Assembly (NCBI RefSeq): GCF_000801295.1 | Contig: NZ_AP012978.1 | Location: forward strand, 310,001 to 374,000 | Reading direction: 5' to 3' | Source: an endosymbiont of unidentified scaly snail isolate Monju | GTDB lineage: Bacteria; Pseudomonadota; Gammaproteobacteria; Chromatiales; Chromatiaceae | DNA: 64,000 nt | Part shown: positions 43,041 through 51,802 of the stretch, piece after piece | How positions within the stretch are numbered: position 1 is the first letter of the stretch | Layout of the letters: each line of letters opens with the position of its first letter | The notes under the pieces: generated by a model | What the model was told of the DNA's origin: nothing | Seen by the model: the letters and a program-made list of their open reading frames with translations, nothing else | Database searches by the model: none | Translations under genes and position numbers: made by a program

Positions 43041-44933
43041 ATGGCCAAGAGTGAATTTCATGCGGGAGGTGACAAACCCCGCATCGAGATCAACAAGTCC
43101 AGCAAGACACCCTTCTGGCAACACCCGCAGTTCAATCTGATCCTGTACCTGTTGTTCATTCTGCTGTCGTTCCATTTCTGGGGACAGGCGCAGGAGGCAC
43201 GGCGGCTGGAGATACCCTACAGCGAGTTCCTGCAGCACGTGGAGAAGCACGAGGTGGCCGAGGCGGTGATCACCGACAAGGCCATCGTCGGCACCCTCAC
43301 CGAGACCGATCCGCAGACCGGCGAGCCGAAGCGTTTCATTACCGTGCCCCTGCTCGCCAACCAGGAACTGGCCGACAAGCTGGCCGCCAATGGCGTGCGC
43401 TATACCGTACGCGTGGGCGACAACTGGCTGAGCCAGTTCTTCTTCAACTGGGTGTTGCCCTTCGGCATCCTGTTCCTGGTGTGGGGCTGGATCGCGCGCA
43501 ACATGGGGCCGCTGAACAAGGGCTTCCTCAACATCGGCAACCGCATCCATGTACACCCCGAGGAGGGGCCCAAGGTCACCTTCGGCGACATTGCCGGTTA
43601 CGAGGACGTCAAGCAGGAACTGCGCGAGACGGTGGATTTTCTCAAGGACCCGCAGCGCATCCGCGAGCTGGGTGGGCGTGCACCCAAGGGGGTGCTGCTG
43701 CTCGGCCCGCCGGGTACCGGCAAGACCCTGTTTGCGCGCGCGGTGGCCGGCGAGGCCGGAGTGCCCTTCTTCAATATCAGTGGCTCGGAATTTATCGAGA
43801 TGTTTGTCGGCGTGGGGGCGGCACGGGTGCGCGAGTTGTTCGAGCAGGCGCGCGCCAAGGCACCGTGCATCATCTTCATCGACGAGATCGATGCCATCGG
43901 CCGTTCGCGCAGTGCCGGCATGCTCGGGGGCGGGCACGACGAGCGCGAACAGACGCTCAACCAGCTGCTCACCGAGATGGACGGTTTCGACAGCTCCACC
44001 GGCGTGGTGGTGATGGCGGCGACCAACCGGCCGGAGATCCTCGACCAGGCCTTGCTGCGCTCGGGCCGCTTCGACCGCCGCATCCCGGTGGACAAGCCGG
44101 ATCTCGCCACCCGCGAGGGCATCCTGCGCCTGTACGCCGGCCGCATGAAGCTGGCCGCCGACGTGGACCTGCGCGTGGTGGCTGCGCGCACGCCGGGTTT
44201 CGTCGGTGCGGATCTCGAGAACATCTGCAACGAGGCGGCCATCTTCGCCCTGCGCGACAACCGTCACCAGGTGGAGATGCGCGACTTCGAGGCGGCCATC
44301 GACCGGGTGATCGCTGGTCCCGAGGCGCGGCAGCGCGCGATGAGTCCCGAGGAGAAACGCCGCGTGGCGGTGCATGAGTCCGGGCACGCCCTGGTCGCGG
44401 TGGCGATGCCTACCGGCGACCCGGTGCACCGGGTAACCATCATCCCGCGTGCCATCGGAGCCCTGGGCTTCACCCTGCAACTGCCGGTCGAGGAGAAACT
44501 GCTCTCCACCCCGCAGGAGATGAAGGACCAGATCGCCATCCTGCTCGGTGGGCGCGCGGCCGAGCAACTGGTGCTCGGCGAGATCTCCTCGGGCGCCTCG
44601 AATGACCTGGAGAAGGCCTCCGAGATCGCGCGCACCATGGTCGCGCGGCTGGGCATGAGCGAAAAACTCGGCCCGGTGGTGTGGGGGCGGCAGCAGCAGT
44701 TGCAGTACCTGAACAGTGCGCAGACGGTGGAGGAGCGCAACTTCAGCGAGGCCACCGCCGAGGCCATCGATGCCGAGGTGCGCGCTCTGGTCGAGGAAGG
44801 CGAACAGCGGGCCCGCGAGATTCTGCAGCGCTGCCGCGAGCGGCTCGATGCGCTGGCCGCCGAACTGGAAGAAAAGGAAAGCCTCGATGGCGAGGATGTA
44901 AAACGCATCATCGGCGATTGCGCGGGACGCTGA
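43041..44933 (+). CDS. ftsH: ATP-dependent zinc metalloprotease FtsH (paralogue)
   Basis: 630 residues. Two N-terminal membrane helices (about 32-48 and 132-150) flank a periplasmic domain. The AAA+ module has Walker A GPPGTGKT (222-229) and Walker B FIDEIDA, and the zinc site HESGH (445-449). It degrades membrane and short-lived cytosolic proteins. The flanking genes are not the usual rlmE-folP neighbourhood, so a second housekeeping copy probably exists elsewhere. A heat-shock promoter precedes it and an S1C protease follows after 40 bp. Confidence 0.95.
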   Translation: MAKSEFHAGGDKPRIEINKSSKTPFWQHPQFNLILYLLFILLSFHFWGQAQEARRLEIPYSEFLQHVEKHEVAEAVITDKAIVGTLTETDPQTGEPKRFITVPLLANQELADKLAANGVRYTVRVGDNWLSQFFFNWVLPFGILFLVWGWIARNMGPLNKGFLNIGNRIHVHPEEGPKVTFGDIAGYEDVKQELRETVDFLKDPQRIRELGGRAPKGVLLLGPPGTGKTLFARAVAGEAGVPFFNISGSEFIEMFVGVGAARVRELFEQARAKAPCIIFIDEIDAIGRSRSAGMLGGGHDEREQTLNQLLTEMDGFDSSTGVVVMAATNRPEILDQALLRSGRFDRRIPVDKPDLATREGILRLYAGRMKLAADVDLRVVAARTPGFVGADLENICNEAAIFALRDNRHQVEMRDFEAAIDRVIAGPEARQRAMSPEEKRRVAVHESGHALVAVAMPTGDPVHRVTIIPRAIGALGFTLQLPVEEKLLSTPQEMKDQIAILLGGRAAEQLVLGEISSGASNDLEKASEIARTMVARLGMSEKLGPVVWGRQQQLQYLNSAQTVEERNFSEATAEAIDAEVRALVEEGEQRAREILQRCRERLDALAAELEEKESLDGEDVKRIIGDCAGR

Positions 44934-44973
44934 ATCGGGCCAGCATGCGCCTTTTTTGTCGAGGGCCCGAACC

Positions 44974-46107
44974 ATGCAATCCCCCAGCGATCCCTACTTG
45001 GCGCGCCTGCGCTGGCTGACCTGGACCGTCGTGCTGTTGTTTGTGCTGTGGCAGTTCCTGCCACTGGCGCAGCACTGGCTGATCGGCATGACTGCCGAGC
45101 CGCGTCCGGTCACCGCACGTGGCGACCTGGCCGCCGACGAGCAGGCGACCATCGCCATCTTCGAGCGCGCCAGCCCGTCGGTGGTGTTCATCACCACCCG
45201 CCAGCGCGTGGTCGACTTGTGGACGCGCAATGTGTTCAGCGTGCCGCGGGGTACTGGCTCGGGTTTCGTGTGGGACGACCTGGGCCATATCGTCACCAAT
45301 CACCACGTGATCGCCGGCGCCTCCGAGGCCCTGGTGCGGCTCAACGACGGACGCAGCTATCGCGCGGTATTGGTCGGCAGTAGTCCGGCGCACGATCTGG
45401 CGGTGCTGCGTATCGACGTCAAGTTCGATCGTCCGCCCCCGGTGCCCATCGGTACCAGCCACGATCTGAAGGTGGGGCAGAAGGTATTCGCGATCGGCAA
45501 CCCCTTCGGGCTGGACTACACCCTCACCAGTGGCCTGGTTTCGGCGCTGGATCGTTCGCTCACCGAGGAGAACGGCGCGCGCATCGAGCACCTGATCCAG
45601 ACCGATGCGGCGATCAACCCCGGCAACTCGGGCGGACCCTTGCTCGACAGCGCGGGACGGCTGATCGGTATCAACACCGCCATCTACAGCCCCTCGGGAG
45701 CCTATGCGGGGATCGGCTTCGCGGTGCCGGTCGATACCGTCAACCGGGTGGTGCCGGAACTGATCGCACGCGGACGGTACATCCGCCCCAGCCTGGGTAT
45801 TCGCAGCGACCAGCGTCTCAGCCGTCTGGTTACCGAGCAGCTCGAGGTGCCGGGTGTGCTGGTGCTCGAGGTCACTCCCGGATCGCCCGCCGAACAGGCC
45901 GGGTTGCGTGGAACCCACATCGGGCCGAACGGTGAGCTGGTTCCCGGCGACATCCTGATCGCTCTCGATGACCGGCCGCTCGATTCGATCGAGACCTTGC
46001 AGGCTCGCCTCGGTGACCATCGCCTGGGCGATCGGGTGCGTCTGCGACTCTGGCGCAACGGCGAGGTGCGCGAGGTGGAGGTGGTACTCGATCAGGACGG
46101 CAGCTGA
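44974..46107 (+). CDS. Membrane-anchored S1C (HtrA/Deg-type) serine protease
   Basis: 377 residues. One N-terminal signal-anchor helix (about 15-37) is followed by the trypsin-like domain with triad His (TNHHVIAG, H111), Asp (HDLAVL, D141) and Ser (GNSGGPL, S219), and a single C-terminal PDZ domain (VTPGSPAEQAGL). This is the DegS/HhoB layout, not the two-PDZ DegP. It likely cleaves misfolded periplasmic or envelope proteins. It follows ftsH closely and is probably in its heat-shock operon. The ATG at 44974 was preferred over an in-frame TTG 18 bp upstream. Confidence 0.93.
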   Translation: MQSPSDPYLARLRWLTWTVVLLFVLWQFLPLAQHWLIGMTAEPRPVTARGDLAADEQATIAIFERASPSVVFITTRQRVVDLWTRNVFSVPRGTGSGFVWDDLGHIVTNHHVIAGASEALVRLNDGRSYRAVLVGSSPAHDLAVLRIDVKFDRPPPVPIGTSHDLKVGQKVFAIGNPFGLDYTLTSGLVSALDRSLTEENGARIEHLIQTDAAINPGNSGGPLLDSAGRLIGINTAIYSPSGAYAGIGFAVPVDTVNRVVPELIARGRYIRPSLGIRSDQRLSRLVTEQLEVPGVLVLEVTPGSPAEQAGLRGTHIGPNGELVPGDILIALDDRPLDSIETLQARLGDHRLGDRVRLRLWRNGEVREVEVVLDQDGS

Positions 46108-46144
46108 GGTCGGCGTGACAAAGGCAAGGCCGGGTGGCATGAAA

Positions 46145-46175
46145 AACCCCGGTCCGCAGGTGCGGAACCGGGGTT
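46145..46175 (-). terminator. Intrinsic terminator between convergent genes
   Basis: AACCCCGGTCCGC pairs with GCGGAACCGGGGTT (one bulged A), with an A-run on the left, i.e. a U-run on the minus strand. It serves the lipoprotein gene (minus) and probably also stops the protease transcript. Confidence 0.85.
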
Positions 46176-46214
46176 GTCGCTCAGGCAGGGCGACCGGCAG
46201 TCACCCTTGTTGCC

Positions 46215-47765
46215 TCAGCGGGGCGAGACGCCCAGGGTCTTCACCGTCTCGATGTTGAGATAGCTGTCCACCGGCAGCCCCTTGGCCTTCTGGAAGGCGT
46301 TGACTGCGGCAATGGTCTGGCGACCGACGATGCCGTCGATCACGCCCTTGTAATAGCCCTCGCGTTGCAGGGCGCGCTGGATGCCCTTGATGCGCGAGAC
46401 CGTCATGTTGGTCTTGCACAGGATGGAGCGCCATTCCATGTGGCCCTCTTGGTCGAGCTGGCGCTCGAACACGGTCTCGTACCTGGCCGGGATGGCAATG
46501 CGCTTGACCTGCGGTTCGGCGATCATCTTGCGGACCTTGATCTTCTTGGTGACCACAGGGATCTCGATCTTGCGGGTGGTGGCCGGCGACTTGAGCACGC
46601 GACGGGTCACCGTCTTGTACCTGGCCGGCATCTCCAGCAGGCAGATCTTGTTACCGGTGCGGGTGGCGCGCGGCTCACCGTGCATGTGGACTTCGTGCCA
46701 CACGAATTCCGGATCGGCAACCTTCTTGCGGACCTTGATGGTCTTGTAACGCGGCGGCACGTCCTGCTTGACCACCTGCGGTTCCTCGGCCAGTTCGCGC
46801 ACCCTTATGGTCTTGTACCTGGCCGGGATCTCGATCTTGCGCACGGAGGCGGGCTTCTTCAGCACCCGCTTGCGGATGACCTTGTAGGTGGCCGGGACCT
46901 CGACCAGACACATGATCTCGCCGGTGGCCTCGTTGATCTTCTGGATCGGGCCTTCGCCCTTTTTCCAGACGGTGTGCGCCGGCTTGTCGATGACCTTTTC
47001 CTCGGTCCACTCGTAGACAGCGGGGACCTGTTCGTACTTTACCGACGCCTCGCTCACCAGGACCTTCTTCTCGACGATGCGGTACTTGGGCTTAGTGGCG
47101 TGCAGCGTCTCGCCGCCATCGCTGACCAGTACCTGCTGTTCCTCGGTGATGTAGCGCGCCGGGCGATAGTGTTCGTGGAAGCACATGCCTGGTTTGGTGC
47201 CATCCAGGTCCACACCGTGCTTGCGTGCGGCTTCGAGCAACTCCTTGCTGGCCGGTGGCGCATTGCGGTCCAGGCTGGTGCGCCATTCACGGTTGGCCTC
47301 GCTGACCAGGATGGTCTCGGTGACTGTTTCGTAACGTGCGGGCACCGTCTCGATGCGGTAGGAAGCAGGCTTGACCACCACCTCCTCTGAGACCCATTCA
47401 TACCTGGCAGGGATCACCTCGGTGCGCTCACTGGCCTCGCTGACCAGGATCTTGTGCGGGACCTTCTTGTAGGTCGGCGATACCCAGACGCGGGCATAGC
47501 ACTCGCCTGCCTTCGGGTTGGGCGGCAGCAGGGGGGCTGCCGCAGTGGCCGGCATCGCCGGGGCGGGGGCCGGTTGCGACGTCGCGGCCTGCTGCTGCAG
47601 TGTGCTCAGGTCGGCACGCAGTGCATTGTTCTCCTTCTGCTTGGCTTCCAGCGCCTTCTGCAGGTCGCTCACCTGTGCGTTGTTGGTGGTGGCGCAACCG
47701 GACATGATGAGCGCGGTGACACCCACCAGGGGCGCATATCGCCAGATAGACTTCCTCTTGTGCAT
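46215..47765 (-). CDS. Repetitive outer-membrane-type lipoprotein with C-terminal peptidoglycan-binding domain
   Basis: 516 residues. A lipobox (LIMSGC, C24) is followed by a coiled coil (about 31-60) and an Ala/Pro-rich linker. Residues 85-450 contain at least eight imperfect units around a P-A-R/T-Y-E/K motif (VPARYETV, IPARYKTI, MPARYKTV and others). The best pair, about 289-328 and 379-418, is close to 40 residues each. Five cysteines recur, about one per 90 residues. The C-terminus is a PG_binding_1 domain (IQRALQREGYYKGVIDGIVG). It probably tethers the outer membrane to the murein. The start at MHKRKSIW gives the signal peptide; a longer frame runs through the tRNA and is spurious. Confidence 0.8.
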   Translation of the reverse strand: MHKRKSIWRYAPLVGVTALIMSGCATTNNAQVSDLQKALEAKQKENNALRADLSTLQQQAATSQPAPAPAMPATAAAPLLPPNPKAGECYARVWVSPTYKKVPHKILVSEASERTEVIPARYEWVSEEVVVKPASYRIETVPARYETVTETILVSEANREWRTSLDRNAPPASKELLEAARKHGVDLDGTKPGMCFHEHYRPARYITEEQQVLVSDGGETLHATKPKYRIVEKKVLVSEASVKYEQVPAVYEWTEEKVIDKPAHTVWKKGEGPIQKINEATGEIMCLVEVPATYKVIRKRVLKKPASVRKIEIPARYKTIRVRELAEEPQVVKQDVPPRYKTIKVRKKVADPEFVWHEVHMHGEPRATRTGNKICLLEMPARYKTVTRRVLKSPATTRKIEIPVVTKKIKVRKMIAEPQVKRIAIPARYETVFERQLDQEGHMEWRSILCKTNMTVSRIKGIQRALQREGYYKGVIDGIVGRQTIAAVNAFQKAKGLPVDSYLNIETVKTLGVSPR

Positions 47766-48006
47766 GATCTTTCTCCAGACGTGTTTCTCTTGTGCCGCGC
47801 ATCCGTGTCGCTTTCGTTGCAGTTGGATGCCGGCTGCCTGTCCCTGGTTACATTGCAGAGTGATAGCGCGAGCGCCTCGCTCGTGGGCAGGGCGCCGGCA
47901 ATATATCGGGGAAGCGCGTTCGTGGCAGGTCAGGCCCTGTCGGGAAGTGGAGACAACCCGGGCCACGCGGTTGCGTCGCAGCAGGAAGAGTAAAGAGAAA
48001 GGGAAG

Positions 48007-48083
<77 letters not shown>

Positions 48084-48244
48084 TGAGATGGCGCGTTGTC
48101 GGAAGCAGTCCGGCAAAGCGGGCGTATTCTAGCATCGGCCGGTGTTTTCTGCGCGGCGGATTTGCCACTTCTCGGGGGGCAGCGCTTTACAAGAGCGATT
48201 GTTCAGCCCTAGGATCAAGAGGGTATATAGAGAACAACAGCAAA

Positions 48245-48267
48245 ACTCCCCGGAGAAGAGGGAGTTG
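48245..48267. promoter_or_regulatory. Stem-loop in the leader of the NapC-like gene
   Basis: AACTCCC and GGGAGTT flank a 9-base loop, ending 20 bases before the start codon. The stem lies just ahead of the CTGGAGGAG ribosome-binding site and could affect transcript stability or translation. Confidence 0.4.
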
Positions 48268-48287
48268 CATGACCTGGAGGAGTCGCG

Positions 48288-48836
48288 ATGGCGCGCAAGC
48301 TGACCTGGGCCACGGGCCTGCTGATCTTTTTCATGGGTATCGTGTTCACCGGCCTGTTCAACATGGGGCTGGCCTATACCAACGAACTGGAGTTCTGTAC
48401 CTCCTGTCATTCCATGCAGACCAACCTGCGGGAATACAAGGAGACGGTGCACTACAAGAATGCTTCGGGCGTGCGGGCCGTCTGTTCCGACTGTCATGTG
48501 CCCAAGCCTTTTTTCCCCAAGATGATCGCCAAGATCACGGCGGCCAAGGATGTCTGGGGCGAGATCACCGGCAAGATCGACACGCCCGAAAAGTACGAGG
48601 CGTATCGATGGGAGATGGCCAACGTGGTGTGGGACAAGATGAAGGCGACCAACTCGCGGGAGTGCCGTTCCTGTCACGATTTTGGTGCCATGGCCTTCGA
48701 CGAGCAGGACCGCAGTGCCCGCAAGCGCCATGCGCGCGCCGAGGAACGGGGTGAGACCTGTATCGATTGTCATACGGGTATCGCCCACGAGGAACCGGAG
48801 GAGCCGGAGGACGCCGAACAGGCAAGCGAGGGATGA
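48288..48836 (+). CDS. NapC/NirT-type membrane tetraheme cytochrome c
   Basis: 182 residues. One N-terminal membrane anchor (about 8-29) is followed by four CxxCH heme sites: CTSCH (37), CSDCH (66), CRSCH (126) and CIDCH (158). The spacing and the [14 protein letters not shown] segment are typical of the NapC/NirT/CymA quinol dehydrogenases, which pass electrons from the quinol pool to periplasmic partners. The strongly acidic C-terminus ([11 protein letters not shown]) is unusual. It lies at the start of the cytochrome cluster and directly before an exported ankyrin gene. Confidence 0.93.
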   Translation: MARKLTWATGLLIFFMGIVFTGLFNMGLAYTNELEFCTSCHSMQTNLREYKETVHYKNASGVRAVCSDCHVPKPFFPKMIAKITAAKDVWGEITGKIDTPEKYEAYRWEMANVVWDKMKATNSRECRSCHDFGAMAFDEQDRSARKRHARAEERGETCIDCHTGIAHEEPEEPEDAEQASEG

Positions 48837-48837
48837 C

Positions 48838-49785
48838 ATGGCGAGAGGCATGAGATTATGGACAGGTGTGGTAATGGCCTTCGTGCTGATCGGCCAGATT
48901 GCACTGGCCGGCGAGAAGGAAGCCGAACTGCGTGCCGCTGCCACCGTGGGCGATGTCGAGACCATGCGCGAGTTGCTGGATCAGGGGGCTGATGTCGATG
49001 CGCCCAACAAGTACGGCAAGACGGCGCTGATGATGGCGGTGGAAAACGGCAATATCGCGGCGGCCTCGTTGCTGGTCTCCCGGGGAGCCGATGTCAACCG
49101 GCGGACGGTTGCCGGTTGTACCGCGCTGACCTTTGCCGCCGAGAACGGTGAGAACGAGCTGTCTGCCCTGCTGCTGGAGAAGGGGACTGACATGTCGGCG
49201 CGGACTCGTGCCGGGTGGAATGCCCTGATGATCGCCAGCCGCTATGGTCTGGTGGACATGGTCGAACAATTGCTCTTCAAGGGGGCGAAGACCGAGGTCG
49301 CCGACAAGGAAGGACAGACGGCCTTGATGATGGCTGCCGCTGGCGGGTATGTGCCGGTCCTGCGCCTGCTGCTCGCGCACGGGGCCAACATCGAAGCGAG
49401 GGATCACCGCGGGCGCACCGCTCTGACGATCGCCGCTTCGCATGGCCAGGTTGGGGCGATGAAGGAACTGCTGGCACATGGCGCCGCGGTAGACGCCCCG
49501 GCCAGGGATGGGGCCACTCCGTTGATCTGGGCTGCCAGTCAGGGCAAGAAGGAGGCTGTGGCCTTGCTGTTGCAACAGGGCGCGGATGTGAACGCGCGCG
49601 ATGCCGATGGCGTGACCGCCCTGATGGAGGCAGTCAATGTCCGTTCACCGGAGCTCGTGAAGCTGCTGCTCGAACAGGGGGCCGATCCCTTGTTGCGCAA
49701 CCGCGATGGCAAGACGGCCCGCGAGATGGCCAAGGGTGAGCGTAACCGCCAGGTGCGTGCCGTTTTCGAGGTTTACATGAACTGA
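48838..49785 (+). CDS. Exported ankyrin-repeat protein
   Basis: 315 residues. A signal peptide (cleavage near ALAGEKE) precedes about eight ankyrin repeats of 33 residues, each with the GxTALMxA helix start and the loop GADVNAR or similar. It is a periplasmic protein-protein interaction scaffold. The start is 2 bp from the NapC-like stop, so the two are co-transcribed. In other bacteria such periplasmic ankyrin proteins accompany catalases or cytochromes. The partner here is probably the tetraheme cytochrome (inference). Confidence 0.88.
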   Translation: MARGMRLWTGVVMAFVLIGQIALAGEKEAELRAAATVGDVETMRELLDQGADVDAPNKYGKTALMMAVENGNIAAASLLVSRGADVNRRTVAGCTALTFAAENGENELSALLLEKGTDMSARTRAGWNALMIASRYGLVDMVEQLLFKGAKTEVADKEGQTALMMAAAGGYVPVLRLLLAHGANIEARDHRGRTALTIAASHGQVGAMKELLAHGAAVDAPARDGATPLIWAASQGKKEAVALLLQQGADVNARDADGVTALMEAVNVRSPELVKLLLEQGADPLLRNRDGKTAREMAKGERNRQVRAVFEVYMN

Positions 49786-49807
49786 CTGATCCGGTTTGTG
49801 TACAATG

Positions 49808-49836
49808 AAAAATCCCGCCGGTCTGGCGGGATTTTT
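49808..49836. terminator. Bidirectional intrinsic terminator
   Basis: A 12-bp perfect stem (AAAAATCCCGCC / GGCGGGATTTTT) with a 5-base loop and U-run on both strands. It ends the NapC-ankyrin transcript. Confidence 0.9.
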
Positions 49837-49849
49837 CTTGGGCCGTGCC

Positions 49850-50109
49850 TGGCCCGAATATTTCACCGGCCGAACAACGCTATAGCTCTAAGAGGCCGAA
49901 TAATCGAGAAAGAATGGCAAAAAGGGAGGCCAGTCGTCGGTTACAGTATGTCCCCCGCGTTGTTCTATCCCGATTCCGGCGGTTTCTCGCTCGTTGTGGC
50001 CTGGTTTTCATTCAAGCGATAGCGAAGGCTATCGCTTTCGTTCCAAACCGGCGCCACAACGGCTGCGAATTCCGCCGGCTCTCGGGATACCGGTGAAATA
50101 TCCGGGCCA
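49850..50109. mobile_element. Full copy (260 bp) of the dispersed inverted-repeat element
   Basis: The ends TGGCCCGAATATTTCACCGG and, reversed from the right, TGGCCCGGATATTTCACCGG differ at one position. Interior blocks match the copy at 22695-22952. It lies between the terminator of the ankyrin gene and the stop of the convergent cytochrome, 4 bp from the latter. There is no credible coding sequence. Confidence 0.82.
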
Positions 50110-50113
50110 GGGC

Positions 50114-50728
50114 TCACTTGCTGCCCAGCGCGTGGATGATGGCCTCGTAGTCTTCCTTCTTGAGCTTCCTGAATTTCTTTTTCATTTTCTTCGGCATCTC
50201 GCGCTCACCCGAGGCGAACATCTCGAACTGGTGGCGCAGATATTCCATCCACTGGCCACCCAGGATGCCGGCATCGTCCTCGGGGTCGGTACCGAAGTCG
50301 GTATGGCACTTCTTGCACTTGCGTTTGAAGATCTTCTCGCCACGGGCGACCAGCCTGGGATCGGTCTCCTGCTCGCCTGCGTGGCTCTTGAAGGTCTGCC
50401 CGGAGTAGTACTCGGCGATGGCCTTGATGTTGTCCTCGCTCAGCTTCTTGGCAATTTCGACCATGTCGGTTTCGGTGCCATCCTCCTTCTTGAATTTCAG
50501 GCCCGGGCGTTCGCCGTCCCGATAGTCCTCCAGGGCGTCTTCGATGTACTTGGCCGAGTAACCCGCGATGTTGGGTACCTTCGGATCGCTGCTGTTGCCA
50601 TCCTTGCCGTGGCATTCGCCGCACTTTTCGGCCAGGCTGTTGACGTCGGCGGTGCCGATCGCTGGCATGATGGCGAAGGCCAGTCCTGCGCCGAGCAGGG
50701 CGATAGCAAGGGTTCTTGTCTTCAACAT
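50114..50728 (-). CDS. Periplasmic diheme cytochrome c (c4-like)
   Basis: 204 residues. A signal peptide (to about 27) is followed by two class I cytochrome domains: CGECH (36-40) and CKKCH (138-142). The C-terminal region is lysine-rich (MPKKMKKKFRKLKKED). Likely a soluble periplasmic electron carrier. It is separated from the following diheme gene by 136 bp, and both run in the same direction. Confidence 0.9.
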   Translation of the reverse strand: MLKTRTLAIALLGAGLAFAIMPAIGTADVNSLAEKCGECHGKDGNSSDPKVPNIAGYSAKYIEDALEDYRDGERPGLKFKKEDGTETDMVEIAKKLSEDNIKAIAEYYSGQTFKSHAGEQETDPRLVARGEKIFKRKCKKCHTDFGTDPEDDAGILGGQWMEYLRHQFEMFASGEREMPKKMKKKFRKLKKEDYEAIIHALGSK

Positions 50729-50864
50729 GGTAGATATGCTCCTTCGGTCGTGAGTTTCCTGAAGGTGCCCGGCCGTGGGCACCGTGAACCTTGGCGATGG
50801 CCGCCGGGTATCATCGCGGGTGCATTCTAAATGTCGTTTACCGGTCCTTGTCCAGTGATCTGGG

Positions 50865-51614
50865 TTAACGGTTTCCCGGCGCCGGTCGAGCGACGTGCGG
50901 AAAATCGGGGTTGATCCAGCCGGGTCTGGCCAGTTTTTCCGCTGGTGGACGCAGGTGCGAGACATGTGAGAGGACTGCGTTCTCGTCATGCCGGCTGAAG
51001 GCGCGGATCTGCCGCGCCATCTTGCGATCGGCATTGCGTCGCTTGCCGGTGCGGATATGGTCGAACTGGCGCTTGAGGTAGTTGAAGTGTTGCCCCTGCA
51101 ACCGGGGAATGTGGTCTTCGGCATCGCCTTCGCCGTGCTTGCCATGGCAATCCGCGCACTGTTCAGCATAGATGGCCTGTCCCTCGGGCAGCAGGTGTTC
51201 GGGGCCACGACCGTTGTGGGGTGTCATGGGTAACGAGGCCACATAGGCGGCCACGTCCGCGATCTCCTGCGCCCCACCGAGCACGCGGGGAGAGGTGAAG
51301 GCACGCATGATGGGGTTGGCACGGTTGCCGACGCGGATATCGGCCAATTGCTTGATGATGACGCTGGCGAGTTGGCCGGCAATCTGTGGATAGGTGCCGT
51401 CTTCGCGTCCCCAGCCTTCCGGGCCATGGCAACTCACACAATAGATATACAGGCGACGCCCGTTTTTCAGGTCGGGAGCGAGAGACAGTGCGGCTTCGAA
51501 TTCCGTCAGATCCGCCGCTGTTGTGGCTCGACCAGTAAGCAGAATGAGCGTGCTGTATACCAATATGCCCGTTAGTCGAGGTGCAACTCGAAGCCTTTTC
51601 ATACGGAATATCAT
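50865..51614 (-). CDS. Diheme cytochrome c
   Basis: 249 residues. N-terminal signal segment, then CVSCH (59-63) and CADCH (153-157), each followed by the cytochrome c helix. Cytochrome c4-like arrangement. An ATG at 51602 (MKRLRV) would give a more usual signal peptide and is an alternative start. The gene is divergent from the seven-heme lipoprotein, with 188 bp between the starts. Confidence 0.88.
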   Translation of the reverse strand: MIFRMKRLRVAPRLTGILVYSTLILLTGRATTAADLTEFEAALSLAPDLKNGRRLYIYCVSCHGPEGWGREDGTYPQIAGQLASVIIKQLADIRVGNRANPIMRAFTSPRVLGGAQEIADVAAYVASLPMTPHNGRGPEHLLPEGQAIYAEQCADCHGKHGEGDAEDHIPRLQGQHFNYLKRQFDHIRTGKRRNADRKMARQIRAFSRHDENAVLSHVSHLRPPAEKLARPGWINPDFPHVARPAPGNR

Positions 51615-51802
51615 GATTGTCTAAACTACAGTCTTGTATTTGAAAACCCAATGACCCGGTGCTATAAACCTGATGGTCTCACAGAGCCCACATAACTATA
51701 AGGGGTATCCGGGTGGTGAGATCGGGGACAGGGACCGTGCCACATGGCCCCATTCCCGTGTTGATCGATTTGTTTGCCACGACCTCATCAAAGGGGAGAG
51801 TC

